A stretch of DNA of 64,000 nucleotides from UBA4744 sp963718995 (GCA_963718995.1 CAVRAP010000012.1:62001-126000); one strand, 5' to 3'. Numbered from the stretch's first letter, positions 18,346 to 28,473 are shown. The notes: generated by a model not told the origin, from the sequence alone. A program made the numbers and translations.

Positions 18346-20535
18346 CTACCCTCCGGCGGAGGCGGATACGCCTGCCGGGAACATCGGCAATTGCCACGCA
18401 GGCCGTTGGGGCGCTTCACCGGCCTCGAGCCTCGCCCGCCATTCCTCATCGGTCAGGCGGCCGAGTTCTGCCTCTTGCCAGAACTCGTAGTACGAGTAGA
18501 CGCCGCCGACGGCTACCTGAAAGGTGCCCCGGTCATTGGGGACCAGCACCATGATGCGGTCGATTCGTCCGATTCCGATCTCCAGGAAAGCCGTCGTCGA
18601 CCGCATGATGTCGGCAATCAACGCAGCGTCGGTGTCGTCGGCAGACGGCAATCCCAAAGCGTCGTCCCAATCCGCCGTTTGAATCCACAAACCCTCCAGA
18701 ACCGAGCCGATCCCCTCGAGCCAATCATTGTCGGCCTGCGAGATCGGCAAACCGGCCAGCTCGTCACGCGCAATCCCGGCCAGCCGGTTGAGCAACCCAC
18801 GCACACTGGTCATGAGTGCATCGGAGTCATCCGCCGAGCCGACGAGGCTCCGACTCCGCAAACCGTCCTGCAGCAAGCCAACCACCGAAGCCATCCGCTC
18901 CCAGGAAACCGGATCGGGCTCGACCCAGTGCCGGGGCGGCTCGGACAACGGCTCGAAATCGCCCTCAGCGGCGAAGGACTGCTTGGCGTAGAGGATCGTG
19001 TCGTGCTTCAACTCTGCGTACGAGCCCAACCCGGCCTGCAGGCCCTTCGCCTCCCAGGCGGATGTCCTCATGAAGTCCGGGAAGGCCTGACCTTTGGGGA
19101 CCAGAACAGGTTGTATGGCATACAGCCATGCGTCGTAGACCGTCCCGGCCCAATCATCGGCGCTTCGGTCGTTGACCAGATTCTGCATCGCTGCGAACTG
19201 GGTGCCGTAGTTGGTTTGCGCGGTGTCTCCGGCAGCTTCAAGCTCCCCGTAGGCAAGATCCGAACCGAACACGGCCGCCAGATCGAGGGTGGTCGCCTGA
19301 ACCCGGCCGTAGGGGGGATCGCCAACATGAGGAAACCGCAATTGGTCGTAGATATAGGAGTCAACCACGAACCGCACCCCCATGATGCGGGCCGCGGCAT
19401 TCTCGGGATCGATGCCAACCGGTCGCAACGCGATCAACCCTGCGGCCACATCATCAACGGTTGCGGCGTTGCCGAAACGATCGGGATCATCCAGCCAGCC
19501 GGGCACAACCACCTCCGCAACGTCGGCCAGCTCGAAGGGAGTGAAATCGTCGGCCACCCCGACCAGGAAGGCGGTCGGCTCGTAGATCAATCGCCAGGCT
19601 GTGGCCAGGTCGGGATCCCCGGCCAGGAGACGCGACGCCATGAGGCCGACTTGAAGTGAATCGGCATCCTCGACGAAGAATGATGCCTGGCCCAGCATCG
19701 ACATGGCCAGAAAATAGCGTTCGAGATCTGCGTTGCGCGTGTAGTGACCGCGCGGCTTGAAGAGGCTGTAGTCAACACAATTGCGTAGCGAGGTGATCGG
19801 TGCACATTCCCCGAAGCTGCTGGTCGGCGACTTCGTTAGCTGCGTTGCTTCGCGGGCCAGATCGACTTCCTGCTGTGCAAGCGGACCGATCGGGCCGACA
19901 TCGACTTCGAGCAGGGCAGCGGTCGCCTCAAAGAGTTGCTGAGCCCTGGCAGCTGCCTCGGCCAGATCGGTACCCGCCAGTTCCGATGTCTGTTGACGGG
20001 CAGCCTCGACCAGGCCCCCCACCAGATCCTCGAGGATGGGGAGCAGGGTTTGCTGCTCGATATCGCGCAGCAGTTTGGAAAAGGCCAGGTGCAGGAAGTG
20101 GTATCCGACATCGGTTGTGACGAAGAACACTTGACCTTCATACAGGTAGCTCGCATAGGCATGCTGGAATTGTCGGTGCCCGTCGGGAGTAACCACAAAG
20201 CCCTGGGCCAGCAGCGTGGAGGCGACATCCGGATCGATGAGCAGCCATGCAGGCTTGACGACATCCTCGAGGGTCTTGGGGAGAGCCGGCCCCGGATAGG
20301 TCGGACCGTCTCCAAGAAGCGGAACGAGCTCAAACGGAGCAAACGCGGCCGGCGACCCGGGAACCATACCGGAGGACAGGATGACCGGAGGCGCCGCCGT
20401 AGTCGCCGTTGTAGGAGGTATCGAGGAGGCTGTTGTTGTGGACGACGGCGATGTCGTCGTGGACTCGCCGGACCTTTGCGTGCAAGCCGCCGTGATCATC
20501 GCCAGCACCGTAAGTATGACGAGGACCCGTTTCAT
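18346..20535 (-). CDS. DUF3160 domain lipoprotein
   Basis: A 729-residue exported lipoprotein. The signal peptide ends in the lipobox 'MITAAC', and a Ser/Thr-rich linker of about 35 residues follows. The rest matches the DUF3160 family, whose function is unknown: 'FVVTPDGHRQFQHAYASYLY', 'VFFVTTDVGYHFLHLAFSKL', 'YLKQSFAAEG'-like and 'GVYSYYEFWQEAELGRLTDE' blocks. I start at the Met with AAGGGAG upstream (20535); the ORF runs 16 codons further. It has no operon partner on this strand nearer than CapA, which ends upstream of it with an 81-bp gap in the same direction, so the two lipoproteins may be co-transcribed. Confidence 0.8.
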   Translation of the reverse strand: MKRVLVILTVLAMITAACTQRSGESTTTSPSSTTTASSIPPTTATTAAPPVILSSGMVPGSPAAFAPFELVPLLGDGPTYPGPALPKTLEDVVKPAWLLIDPDVASTLLAQGFVVTPDGHRQFQHAYASYLYEGQVFFVTTDVGYHFLHLAFSKLLRDIEQQTLLPILEDLVGGLVEAARQQTSELAGTDLAEAAARAQQLFEATAALLEVDVGPIGPLAQQEVDLAREATQLTKSPTSSFGECAPITSLRNCVDYSLFKPRGHYTRNADLERYFLAMSMLGQASFFVEDADSLQVGLMASRLLAGDPDLATAWRLIYEPTAFLVGVADDFTPFELADVAEVVVPGWLDDPDRFGNAATVDDVAAGLIALRPVGIDPENAAARIMGVRFVVDSYIYDQLRFPHVGDPPYGRVQATTLDLAAVFGSDLAYGELEAAGDTAQTNYGTQFAAMQNLVNDRSADDWAGTVYDAWLYAIQPVLVPKGQAFPDFMRTSAWEAKGLQAGLGSYAELKHDTILYAKQSFAAEGDFEPLSEPPRHWVEPDPVSWERMASVVGLLQDGLRSRSLVGSADDSDALMTSVRGLLNRLAGIARDELAGLPISQADNDWLEGIGSVLEGLWIQTADWDDALGLPSADDTDAALIADIMRSTTAFLEIGIGRIDRIMVLVPNDRGTFQVAVGGVYSYYEFWQEAELGRLTDEEWRARLEAGEAPQRPAWQLPMFPAGVSASAGG

Positions 20536-20615
20536 GTTTCCGACTCCCTTCGGCCTGTCGAAACCTTCACACTCTTCATCCACTCCATCAACGTACTCCC
20601 CGGTCGACCCGCCAA

Positions 20616-22223
20616 CTAGGGCGGATCAGCCTTTCCCCGGTCGAGGATCACCGGGTCGAGCCTCCCATCGCCATCAACATCGATACATCCCGGCGTCCCG
20701 GCACCCGGCAGCTCCGCAGGAACGGTGAACCCGAACCTCTGCCACACCCATCCGCTCGTCGCCACGATGGTGGGGTCGTCGAGCGAGTCGAATGCCAGAG
20801 CAAGAGAACCATCGCAAACGGCCAGGCGCGCGACCGGCCGGAACAACGTCCCAGCCACCCACATGGCTCGAAGATCATCAGGTTGGTAAACGCCCAGGTG
20901 GGCGCTCTGACCTGCGGCATCCGCCCACTGCCGGTCCGGATACTGCGTGTTGACCTCGTTCTCCCGATAGGGATGGCGATGCGATATCACCACGTCGTCA
21001 CGGCCGTCTCCGGTTGCGTCACCCAGGGCGGCGTCCACGATGTCCCCGGCCGCGAAATCGTCAACGACGACGGCCGCCGACCGGATCGGCTCTACGGTCG
21101 CAAACCTTGTCAGGTTCCACCAGTCGAGGCCGAGTAAAACCGCGTCCTTCTCCGGCGTGGCCCATGCTTCGAAATGAACCCGGCGATCATGGTGCTCGGT
21201 TGACCCGACCCGGTAGGCGAAAACCCCCTGCCGATCGGCGAGTACTTCCAGGATGGCTCCCTCCCGGGTACCGGCGGCGGATTGATCGAAGAGGAAATTC
21301 CCGAGGCTGGTCGCAATCACGGTCGTCCCATCTCCACCTCGGGGGATCTCGAAAACGGGTTGTACAACATGCGGCCCGTGTCCCCACACGACGTCTGCTC
21401 CCCAACCAGCGAGTCGCTCGGCCAGCACCGCCATGCCAGGATCGGTCTCCCGGTAGTACTCGACTCCGCCGTGCACTCCAACCACCAGGACATCAACCTG
21501 TTCACGAGCCGCGGTGACAGCCGACTCGACCTTTGGTCCATCCCAGGAGGCGATACCCGGATGTTCGGCAGTGGCGCTCGTGCCCGCCAGCGTTGCGTCG
21601 AAAGCTAGAAAACCGACCCTGAGGCCGTTGCGCTCGACGATCTGGACTGCGAAAGCCTGGGTGATTTCTTCGCCTCCTCCCACGACGGCCATTCCGGCCG
21701 TCTTCACGGCATCGATGGTGTCGAGGATCGAGAGGCGCCCTGCGTCACCGGCGTGATTGTTGGCGATACCGACCACGTCGAAGCCGGCGACCGCCAGCGA
21801 TTCCGCAGCCGCCGGATCTGCCTCGAGAGCAAACGGATTGGTGGCGATGTGGGGCCGGAGTGTCAAGGGAGATTCGAGGTTTGCTGCCGCAATATCGACC
21901 TCAGTCAAGATGTGACGCACATCTTCAAACAATCCGAGAGGTTCGTTCCGGACGATCGAACTGAGCCCCCTCCCCAGCATCACATCTCCGACCAGCGCTA
22001 TCGAGACGGTAGGACCCTGCGCGACGTGGGCCAGCACCGTGGTGGTCGTGGTGGTCGTCGTAACCGTGGTGGTAGTCGACGCAGGTCTTCCGTGCGTGGT
22101 CGACGTCGCAGGAAGCGGAACGGTCGTAGAAGGGGTGACCGGCCCGGCAGCGGCACCCTGGCAGCCCGATACGGCGAGAGCCAGCAAGACCATGAGCATC
22201 CTGGTTCCCGGCACGTGTTTCAC
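20616..22223 (-). CDS. CapA-family (poly-gamma-glutamate-type) metallophosphatase-like lipoprotein with C-terminal FG-GAP-like segment
   Basis: A 535-residue lipoprotein (lipobox 'LAVSGC') with a Thr-rich linker, then a PGA_cap domain of the calcineurin-like fold. The metal-site motifs are 'ALVGDVMLGRGL', 'ANLESPLT', 'GIANNHAGD', 'VGVHGGVEYY' and 'WGHGPHVVQP'. CapA proteins take part in capsule or polyglutamate metabolism, though many have unknown roles. About 170 extra C-terminal residues contain two Ca-binding-like loops, 'DATGDGRDDVV' and 'DVDGDGRLDPV', resembling FG-GAP/VCBS repeats; this fusion is less usual. The start is GTG. It is followed by the DUF3160 gene on the same strand. Confidence 0.83.
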   Translation of the reverse strand: MKHVPGTRMLMVLLALAVSGCQGAAAGPVTPSTTVPLPATSTTHGRPASTTTTVTTTTTTTTVLAHVAQGPTVSIALVGDVMLGRGLSSIVRNEPLGLFEDVRHILTEVDIAAANLESPLTLRPHIATNPFALEADPAAAESLAVAGFDVVGIANNHAGDAGRLSILDTIDAVKTAGMAVVGGGEEITQAFAVQIVERNGLRVGFLAFDATLAGTSATAEHPGIASWDGPKVESAVTAAREQVDVLVVGVHGGVEYYRETDPGMAVLAERLAGWGADVVWGHGPHVVQPVFEIPRGGDGTTVIATSLGNFLFDQSAAGTREGAILEVLADRQGVFAYRVGSTEHHDRRVHFEAWATPEKDAVLLGLDWWNLTRFATVEPIRSAAVVVDDFAAGDIVDAALGDATGDGRDDVVISHRHPYRENEVNTQYPDRQWADAAGQSAHLGVYQPDDLRAMWVAGTLFRPVARLAVCDGSLALAFDSLDDPTIVATSGWVWQRFGFTVPAELPGAGTPGCIDVDGDGRLDPVILDRGKADPP

Positions 22224-22364
22224 GTGATCATCTTCTCAGAAACACTCGTCATCATCGAGGAATCGACCCGATCAAAGAACGAGTTTGGGCACAGCCCGGT
22301 TCCCTGCCTTTCCTCCACGAACCGGAGCCGGACTGGTGCGAACCAACTCGGAGGGCGGCGAGCT

Positions 22365-23169
22365 TCAGGCTCGAGTGGCTACCCGCGCTGCAAACGTCAC
22401 GAGAGCCGCGATGACCTCATCCCGATTGAGCTCGTTCACCAGCTCATGGCGGGCCTCTGGATAGACGCGAACCGTGAGGTCATTCGTCGGCATTCGCTTG
22501 ACGGCATCCAGGGAGGTTCGGTACGGCACGAACGGGTCGGCCGCCCCATGCAAGAACAGCACCGGCATCGTGATCCGGTCGAGCTCAGCGTTGAAACGGT
22601 CGAGCGCTTTGACCTCGGCTTCGAGGAGGGGGCGCTTGTAGCCGCCGTGGTAGACGAGCGGATCGTCGGCATAGGCTTGAACCACCTCCGGGTCGCGCGA
22701 CATCCCGGCCGGATCGGACGATTCGTCCGGGATCCCGTTCTCGAGGACGTCGCGCGCCCAGGGCCAGTCCCCCAGTACCGCCCCCATGAAGACGACCCCG
22801 GCGGGTTGGTCTGGATACCGCTCCGCGAATCGGCCGGTCAGCAACCCTCCCATGGAATGACCGGCCACGATGGTTGGCAGGCCGGGGTAGTCGCCGGCCA
22901 TGATGTTGAGGAGGGTTTGTAGGTCATCAACCACGTGTTCGAAATCGACGATCAGGGCGCGTTCCCCCTCCGACCTGCCGTGCCCGATGTGATCTGGAGC
23001 ACACACAACGGCTCCCATCGGCGGCCAGTGCTTCGGCGACATGCTGATAACGGCCACCGTGCTCGGCATAGCCGTGCACGATTATGACCAGGCGGTGTGG
23101 CGTTCCGGCGGGGGTCCAAACCCGATAGAACACTTTGCCTTCACTCCCCTGAAACAGCCCCTCGTCCAT
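22365..23169 (-). CDS. Alpha/beta hydrolase, monoacylglycerol lipase-like, with one frameshift
   Basis: A 267-residue serine hydrolase similar to monoacylglycerol lipase/lysophospholipase. It starts at 'MDEGLFQGSEGKVFYRVWTP' (23169), with 'VIIVHGYAEHGGRYQHVAEA' forming the oxyanion region. The nucleophile is in 'VAGHSMGGLL', the acid in 'LHGAADPFVPY' and the His in 'EARHELVNEL'. The N-terminal 50 residues and the rest are in different frames, with the break near 23015; homology continues across it, so it is a small indel. It is likely cytoplasmic and likely acts on lipid esters. It is divergent from the response regulator gene. Confidence 0.8.
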
Positions 23170-23410
23170 GGTGACTCCGATCAGCGCGACTACCACCAAC
23201 CTAGTGTCGATGCCGCACCGGTCCGTCGTCGAACCGCCCCCAACAAAGGGCCTTTTGACCCTGGCGTCCGGATGGCCCGCCACCGCAGAATGCCGTCACA
23301 AACAGGCACCGCTCCCGGGGGCCTGGCGTGCTCTCCCGTGAGGGACCTGAACGCCATCCTCGCCATACAGGTTCGGGATGCGGAGCGGGCCTAGGAACGG
23401 CGTACGGCGG

Positions 23411-23452
23411 GAGAGCCGGGGGTCAACCCCTGTGATCCCACTCCCGGTTCTC
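23411..23452. promoter_or_regulatory. Hairpin in the 330-bp region upstream of the response regulator
   Basis: The gap 23170-23499 holds no gene I can support. It contains a 10-bp stem GAGAGCCGGG/CCCGGTTCTC (one G-T pair) with a small inner GGGG-TCAA-CCCC hairpin, ending about 48 bp before the response regulator start. It could be a terminator for an unseen transcript or an operator/leader structure. CACAAT 6 bp before the ATG at 23500 may be a -10 element of a leaderless mRNA. Confidence 0.3.
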
Positions 23453-23499
23453 TCGCCTGCCTTCCACCATTCTTCGCCGATTGCGACCACAATGTGCTC

Positions 23500-24177
23500 A
23501 TGGACGCACTGATCCTGTTGGTCGAAGACGACTCGTCAATCCGCGAGTTGACAGAGATGGGCTTGCGAGCGGCCGGTTTCCAGGTGACGACCGCCGCCAG
23601 CGGCCGAACGGCGCTGGACCGGTTCCGCACCGATCGGCCCGAAGCCGTCGTACTCGACATCATGCTCCCGGAGCTCGACGGCCTCGAGGTGTGTCGGGCC
23701 ATCAGAGCTGAATCGTCGATTCCGGTGGTGATGCTGACGGCCAGGACCGACACGGTCGACATCGTCGTTGGGCTCGAAGCCGGAGCCGACGACTACGTAA
23801 CCAAACCTTTCGAGATGCCGGAGCTCGTGGCTCGCCTGAGGGCCGCCCTCCGCCGTGCCCGGCAGCTCGAGCCAACCGAACGACTCGCACTCGGTCCGCT
23901 GCAGATCGACATCGCCGCTCACCTGGTGCTGCGGGACGGCAACGACCTGGGATTGACTCCAACCGAGTTCCGGTTGCTGGTTGAGCTGGCCAGGCGACCG
24001 ACCCAGGTGTTCACGCGCGAAATGCTGCTGGAGCGTGTGTGGGGCTACGGATATCTGGGTGATTCCCGGTTGGTGGACGTGGCCGTCCAACGACTCCGGT
24101 CGAAGATCGAAACTGATCCAGCTCAACCGACCTTGATCCGGACCGTTCGAGGCGTCGGATATCGGGCCGGGTCGTGA
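23500..24177 (+). CDS. OmpR/PhoB-family response regulator (MtrA-like)
   Basis: A 225-residue two-component response regulator. The receiver domain has the acidic pocket 'LLVEDDSSIREL', the phospho-Asp in 'AVVLDIMLPELDG' and the Lys in 'YVTKPFEM'. The C-terminal winged helix carries 'LGLTPTEFRLLVELARRP' and 'GYLGDSRLVDVAVQRLR'. It overlaps the start of the sensor kinase gene by 4 bp (GTGA), so the two are translationally coupled and are cognate partners. With the GerMN lipoprotein farther downstream, the order matches mtrA-mtrB-lpqB of actinobacteria, which controls envelope and cell-division genes; orthology is inferred, not shown. ATG 23500 is preferred to GTG 23494. Confidence 0.9.
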   Translation: MDALILLVEDDSSIRELTEMGLRAAGFQVTTAASGRTALDRFRTDRPEAVVLDIMLPELDGLEVCRAIRAESSIPVVMLTARTDTVDIVVGLEAGADDYVTKPFEMPELVARLRAALRRARQLEPTERLALGPLQIDIAAHLVLRDGNDLGLTPTEFRLLVELARRPTQVFTREMLLERVWGYGYLGDSRLVDVAVQRLRSKIETDPAQPTLIRTVRGVGYRAGS

Positions 24178-25544
24178 AGACACGGCGCGGCGTCCGGACC
24201 CGGCTGGTAGCTACCTTCATCATTCTGATCGCCGGAACCGTCATCATTCTCGGCGTCGGCGCCTACCTCTTCGTCAGTAGCTCTCTGCGGGGACAGCTCG
24301 TGGAGGATGCTGTGGAGCGAACGAATTTCAACCTGGCCGTGCTCGCCACCGAGTGGCTGGACGGTGACCCAACCGCGGCGGAATACGAGGCCAGCCCACT
24401 CGCGGACGCCCTCGCTCTGCGCGGCGATATCGACGTATACGTCGACTTCGGAGACGGTGACCCATTCCTCTCCAGACCGTCGTTCCTGAGCACTCCCGAT
24501 CTGGTCTCGAGCGATCTCGCGGCGATAGTCGCCCAGGGCAACATCGGTCACGAGTGGATCGAGGTGGACGGCAGGCCGTTCCTGGTCACCGCAGGGCGCC
24601 GGCCGCCGGCGGGTCCCGATTTCTTCTTCTTCCATCCGGCAGACAACATCGAGAACGGGCTCGAACGGCTGCGCCAGGCTCTGCTCGCCGGCGGGGTCGT
24701 ACTCATTCTGCTCGGCGCCGGGGCAGGCAATTGGGCAGCCCGGCAGGTCCTTCGACCGGTACGACAGGCCAGCGAAGCGGCCCTCGAGATGGCCGGAGGC
24801 GATCTCACGGTGCGCCTCGACACCTCCTCCGGCGACGAATTCGGTGCTTGGGCAGACGCTTTCAATCGTATGGCCGGCTCGCTGGAGGAAACCATTAGCC
24901 GCCTCGAAGACGCCCGGGCCCGGGAGCGCAGGTTCGTCGCCGACGTTTCCCACGAATTGCGAACACCGCTGACCGCTCTGGTCAATGAGGCCGCGCTGGT
25001 CAAGGCACATCTCGAAAACCTGCCGGGTGACGGCAGACGGGTCGCCGAGTTGCTGGTGAACGATGTTGCGCGGATGCGCAGTCTCGTCGACGACCTGCTC
25101 GAAATATCGCGACTCGAGGCGGGTCCCCAGGAGACTCATCCCGAACGGATCGACCTCCGGGAGTTCCTGAAGGCGGTGATTGCCGATCGATTGCCGACGG
25201 CTCGCTTGCTCGGTGGGATGAACAACATGGCAGTCGACGTTGACCGGCGCCGGCTCGAAAGAATCGTCGGGAATCTTCTCGACAATGCTCGTGTACACGC
25301 CGAGGGTCGAGAAGTCGAAGTCTCGGCCGAACAGGAACCCGGAACCATCATCATTGTTGTTGCCGATCGGGGCCCGGGTGTTGCCCCTGCCGATCTCCAG
25401 CGGCTGTTCGAACGATTTGCCGTCGGCGACAAATCCCGCAGCGGGAGCGGCACCGGGCTCGGTCTGGCCATCGCCAACCAGCACGCCACCCAGATGGGCG
25501 GAACGCTTCGCGGTGCCGGCCGACCCGGCGGAGGGCTGACGTAG
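24174..25544 (+). CDS. Sensor histidine kinase (MtrB-like), 3' end replaced by an inserted block
   Basis: A 456-residue membrane kinase with two helices (about residues 10-32 and 168-186) flanking an extracytoplasmic sensor of about 135 residues, then HAMP ('LRPVRQASEAALEMAGGDLT'), the phospho-acceptor His in 'FVADVSHELRTPLTALVNEA', N-box 'IVGNLLDNARVHAEG', G1 'VADRGPGVAP' and G2 'GSGTGLGLAIANQHA'. The last codon before the stop is at the junction with a 3-kb inserted block. The second copy of the sequence, at 28558-28751, shows the original ending was seven residues longer (FELRIPV). All catalytic motifs are intact, so the kinase is probably active. It starts with GTG overlapping the response regulator stop. 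Confidence 0.9.
   Translation: MKTRRGVRTRLVATFIILIAGTVIILGVGAYLFVSSSLRGQLVEDAVERTNFNLAVLATEWLDGDPTAAEYEASPLADALALRGDIDVYVDFGDGDPFLSRPSFLSTPDLVSSDLAAIVAQGNIGHEWIEVDGRPFLVTAGRRPPAGPDFFFFHPADNIENGLERLRQALLAGGVVLILLGAGAGNWAARQVLRPVRQASEAALEMAGGDLTVRLDTSSGDEFGAWADAFNRMAGSLEETISRLEDARARERRFVADVSHELRTPLTALVNEAALVKAHLENLPGDGRRVAELLVNDVARMRSLVDDLLEISRLEAGPQETHPERIDLREFLKAVIADRLPTARLLGGMNNMAVDVDRRRLERIVGNLLDNARVHAEGREVEVSAEQEPGTIIIVVADRGPGVAPADLQRLFERFAVGDKSRSGSGTGLGLAIANQHATQMGGTLRGAGRPGGGLT
25373..25542. repeat. 170-bp direct repeat, left copy (in the kinase gene)
   Basis: Bases 25373-25542 recur almost exactly at 28558-28728. I see three differences: one extra T in the right copy near 28566 and two silent C/T changes. 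The left copy is the genuine in-frame end of the kinase G2 region. The homology stops two bases into the TAG codon on the left side. Confidence 0.88.
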
Positions 25545-27897
25545 CCTTTCGTAGTCCGCAAGCGACACTGTGGAGCCGGACCGTTCATCCCATGCGCGAG
25601 TGAGCGCAAACTGCATGAGGGGAAGCGATCCGGCACGGCCTGCGGTTTCGGCCGCAAGCTCGGCGACCAGGGCCTCTTCGACTTCGACGCCGCTCAGCCG
25701 TGCCGGCTCGGAGATCGCCGCAGCCAGTTGTTCGGCTCGCATCGGGCCGATCGTCACGGTGGCCGGCCCGGCGAATGCCCCGAAGCTTGGCGAAGCCAGC
25801 GGATGCCCGAAGAAGTCGGCGCGGATGGATGCGAGGACGCGAAGGTTGTCATGCGAGGCCGTCGCCGCGGTGGCCAGCACGGCCAACAGTTTCTCCGCTT
25901 CGCCGGCATCGGCGAGGGTGAACAGCTCCTCCATCTGGTCGACGGCAATGACGATGGGAGAGCCCGGAGCGATACGGCCTGCGATTGCGGCCAACGGCGT
26001 GCCCGCCCCGAGGTCTGCACGGATCGAGCCAGAGGTCGCCGTCGAGACGGACTCGAGAGCCGCCGCCAAAGAGCCGATCGGATCCGCCGAAGGCGTTACC
26101 AGCACCGGCAAGCGGCCCTCGGAGCGGAGGATGGGGATAACGCCCGCGTGTAGTAGCGAGGACTTGCCGCTTCCGGAGGGGCCGACCAGCAGCACAAGTG
26201 GCTCATGTCGTAGCTTGTCCACGACCGTGTCGATGAGCTCCTCGCGGCCAAAGAAGAACGGCGCGTCCGGCTCTTCGAATGCGGCTAGGCCCCGGTACGG
26301 ATTCGCGGCCTCTGTCGCCCTCGGCCGGGCCGGTTCCGAGGAGATGGTTCCGGCGAGCTCGGCGGCGAAGTCGGTGGTGCTGACTGGTCTGGCGGTGGGG
26401 TCGGTTGCCGTCGCCCTCGCGAGTATCGAGTTGACAGCGTGCTCGATCGAGCTTTCGGCGAGTTGCACCGGGGGCAGACCGGCGCGGTGGTGCTGCAGCA
26501 GGGTGGCAGTAGTGGCCGACTCTGGCCAAGGCAGGGAGCCGCTCAGTAGTTCGTATGTCATTACGGCCAGTGCATATATGTCGACACCTACCCCGATCGA
26601 CCCGTCGCCGAACTGCTCCGGGGCGGCGTAGGCCGGTGAGCCTGCAGACACCATCAGCGGTGCTTCGTCGGCCATTGATATCTCGGTGAGCGCAATCCCG
26701 AAGTCGGAGATGTAGGCGTTGCCTTCCCCGTCGAGGAGGACGTTCGATGGCTTCACGTCCCGGTGGATCACGCCCCGGTTGTGGGCGAAGTCGAGGCCGG
26801 CGGCGACGTGGCGCACGACCCGAACCGTCTCTTCGAGTGAAAGCGGTCCGGCTCTGAGTCGCTTTGCGAGCGATCCTTCGAGCCACGGCATCACCAGGTA
26901 GGCGCTGTCGGCTTCCCGCCAGAAGTCGTAGAGCGGCACGATGCGCGGGTGCTGCAGGCGAGCCACCAGCTGCGCCTCCGCCTCGAAGCGCCGGATGAAG
27001 TCGCGCTCATTGGCGAGCTCCTTGCGGATGACCTTCACCGCCACCTCGCGGCCTATGGATGGTTGGGTGGCTCGGTAGACGATTGAGTACGCCCCCTCAC
27101 CGATCCGGTTCCCCAGGCGGTAGCCGCGCAGGCGGCGGCCTCCAGCATCGCTCGCAGCAAGATCCGGATCGTGGTTGAGGATCTTGACTTCGAGTTCCTG
27201 CAACTCCCGCGATGGGTCGACGCCGAGGTCTTTCACGCATCCGGGACCGGTGCTGCTCGAGCCCCTCGAGCGCTTCCACCTGCCGCCCTGATCGATACAA
27301 GGCCGTCGCCCTTATCGCAGTGAGCTGTTCGCGATACGGGTTCTCGAGGATCAGGCGCTCGGCATCTGCGGCCACATCGGCGTGGCGATCGGCGTCGAGG
27401 CGAATCCGAAGCCGTGCCTCCTCGGCGGAGAGCCGCAGCTCGTCGAGCCGTACGGCTTCGGGCCGCACCCAGTCGAGGTGGGCCAGGTCGCGGTACGCGT
27501 TACCCGACCACAGTCCGAGAGCCGCGTCGTAGAGCTCGAGAGCTACGTACGGGTCGAGCTCCCGAGACGCTGTAGCGGCGGTGCGTTCGAAGACGGAAGC
27601 GTCGAGGTCGTCCGGATGCACCTCGGCCACGTATGCGCCAGGCCTGGTGGCGACCAGTTCGCTTCCGTCTTCACCGATGGCGTTGCGGAGCCGGTTGACG
27701 TATGTGCGGAGGGCGCGAACCGCGTCGGGCGGCTCGTCGGCTTCGTCCCACACCCGGGTGACGAGCTGTTCGACTCCGAGCCCGGCCGGAGCGGCGAGAA
27801 CCAGGGCGGCCAGAATCCGTTGCTGACGCTCATTGCTGATCAGCGCCGGACGGCCGTCTGTCCCCGCACGAATGTCACCGAGCACGCAGACACGCAC
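25543..27897 (-). pseudogene. SARP/BTAD transcriptional regulator fused to Ser/Thr kinase and nSTAND1 ATPase; frameshifted and 3'-truncated
   Basis: The reading direction is right to left. Residues 1-90 are an OmpR-type DNA-binding domain ('GVEQLVTRVWDEADEPPDAV'), then the bacterial transcriptional activator (BTAD) helical repeats up to about 27240. A one-base frameshift there is followed by a Hanks-type kinase: 'LGNRIGEGAYSIVYRA', catalytic 'GVIHRDVKPSNVLLD', 'ISDFGIALTE', and then a STAND ATPase with 'NPYRGLAAFEEPD' and Walker A 'VGPSGSGKSSL' plus 'VIAVDQMEELFTL'. The protein stops abruptly at 'VSLADYERL', at the edge of the kinase-gene repeat; the usual helical/WD40 C-terminus is missing. 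The frame then runs open through the antisense of the histidine kinase. GGAGGAG precedes the GTG start. Confidence 0.85.
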
Positions 27898-27995
27898 TGC
27901 AATCTCCTCCCGACCTCGGAATATACGGGAAACAGACCCTGAAGTGTCGGGTCCCGGTGGCCGGGACCCGACACCACTTCCCGCTTCTGGCCGAG

Positions 27996-28403
27996 CTACC
28001 TCTTGCAGTCGATGTCGGTGACGTCCACCAGGACTTCGCCGGTATTGAGATCAAGCTTGAACCGGCCGTGGACCTTATAGGCCCCGCCTTCGCCGTTCCT
28101 CGCCCAGATGTTGACAGTGTCGTTGACCACGTTCGAGTTCGCGACCACCGTTTGGGTGCCGCCGCCGGTCCAGCCGTCGCTCGTCTCAGCATCGGTCTTG
28201 AAAGTGAGCACCGTATTGTTCCGGTTCTCCCGCATAGAGATGTTGAATGTGAGAGTCACAAGGTGGTCCTCACCGGTGCACGCATTCACGTCAGGGAAAG
28301 AAACGCTATCGACGAACTGGACTGGCTTGACCGCCATTGCCGGTGCCGCCAACACCCCTATGAATAGGCTGGCGACTACGGCCAGCATTGCGATACGACG
28401 CAT
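27996..28403 (-). CDS. Small secreted protein of unknown function
   Basis: A 135-residue protein with a clean signal peptide (MRRIAMLAVVASLFIGVLAA, cleavage after 'PAMA'). The mature part is about 112 residues, beta-rich by composition, with two Cys ('NACTGED' and the C-terminal 'DIDCKR') that could form a disulphide. GGAGGAG lies 6 bases before the ATG at 28403. I recognise no family. It lies upstream of the SARP-kinase gene on the same strand, about 100 bp away, inside the block bounded by the 170-bp repeats, so it probably travelled with it. A strong nested inverted repeat lies 70-130 bp upstream of its start. Confidence 0.75.
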   Translation of the reverse strand: MRRIAMLAVVASLFIGVLAAPAMAVKPVQFVDSVSFPDVNACTGEDHLVTLTFNISMRENRNNTVLTFKTDAETSDGWTGGGTQTVVANSNVVNDTVNIWARNGEGGAYKVHGRFKLDLNTGEVLVDVTDIDCKR

Positions 28404-28473
28404 TTTCTTCTCCTCCATTGCTATGAGCCGCACCTTTTCTGTCGGCTCCTCGTGCGATAAACGTACGAACCGG

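Noticed and set aside
18391..19659. 422-residue plus-strand ORF
   Set aside because: Antisense of the DUF3160 gene, with no recognisable domain; a typical GC-rich shadow frame.
24123..27236. Single 1037-residue minus-strand ORF
   Set aside because: Only its first 565 or so residues are the kinase-STAND protein. The rest is the antisense of the histidine kinase, open because of high GC at third positions.
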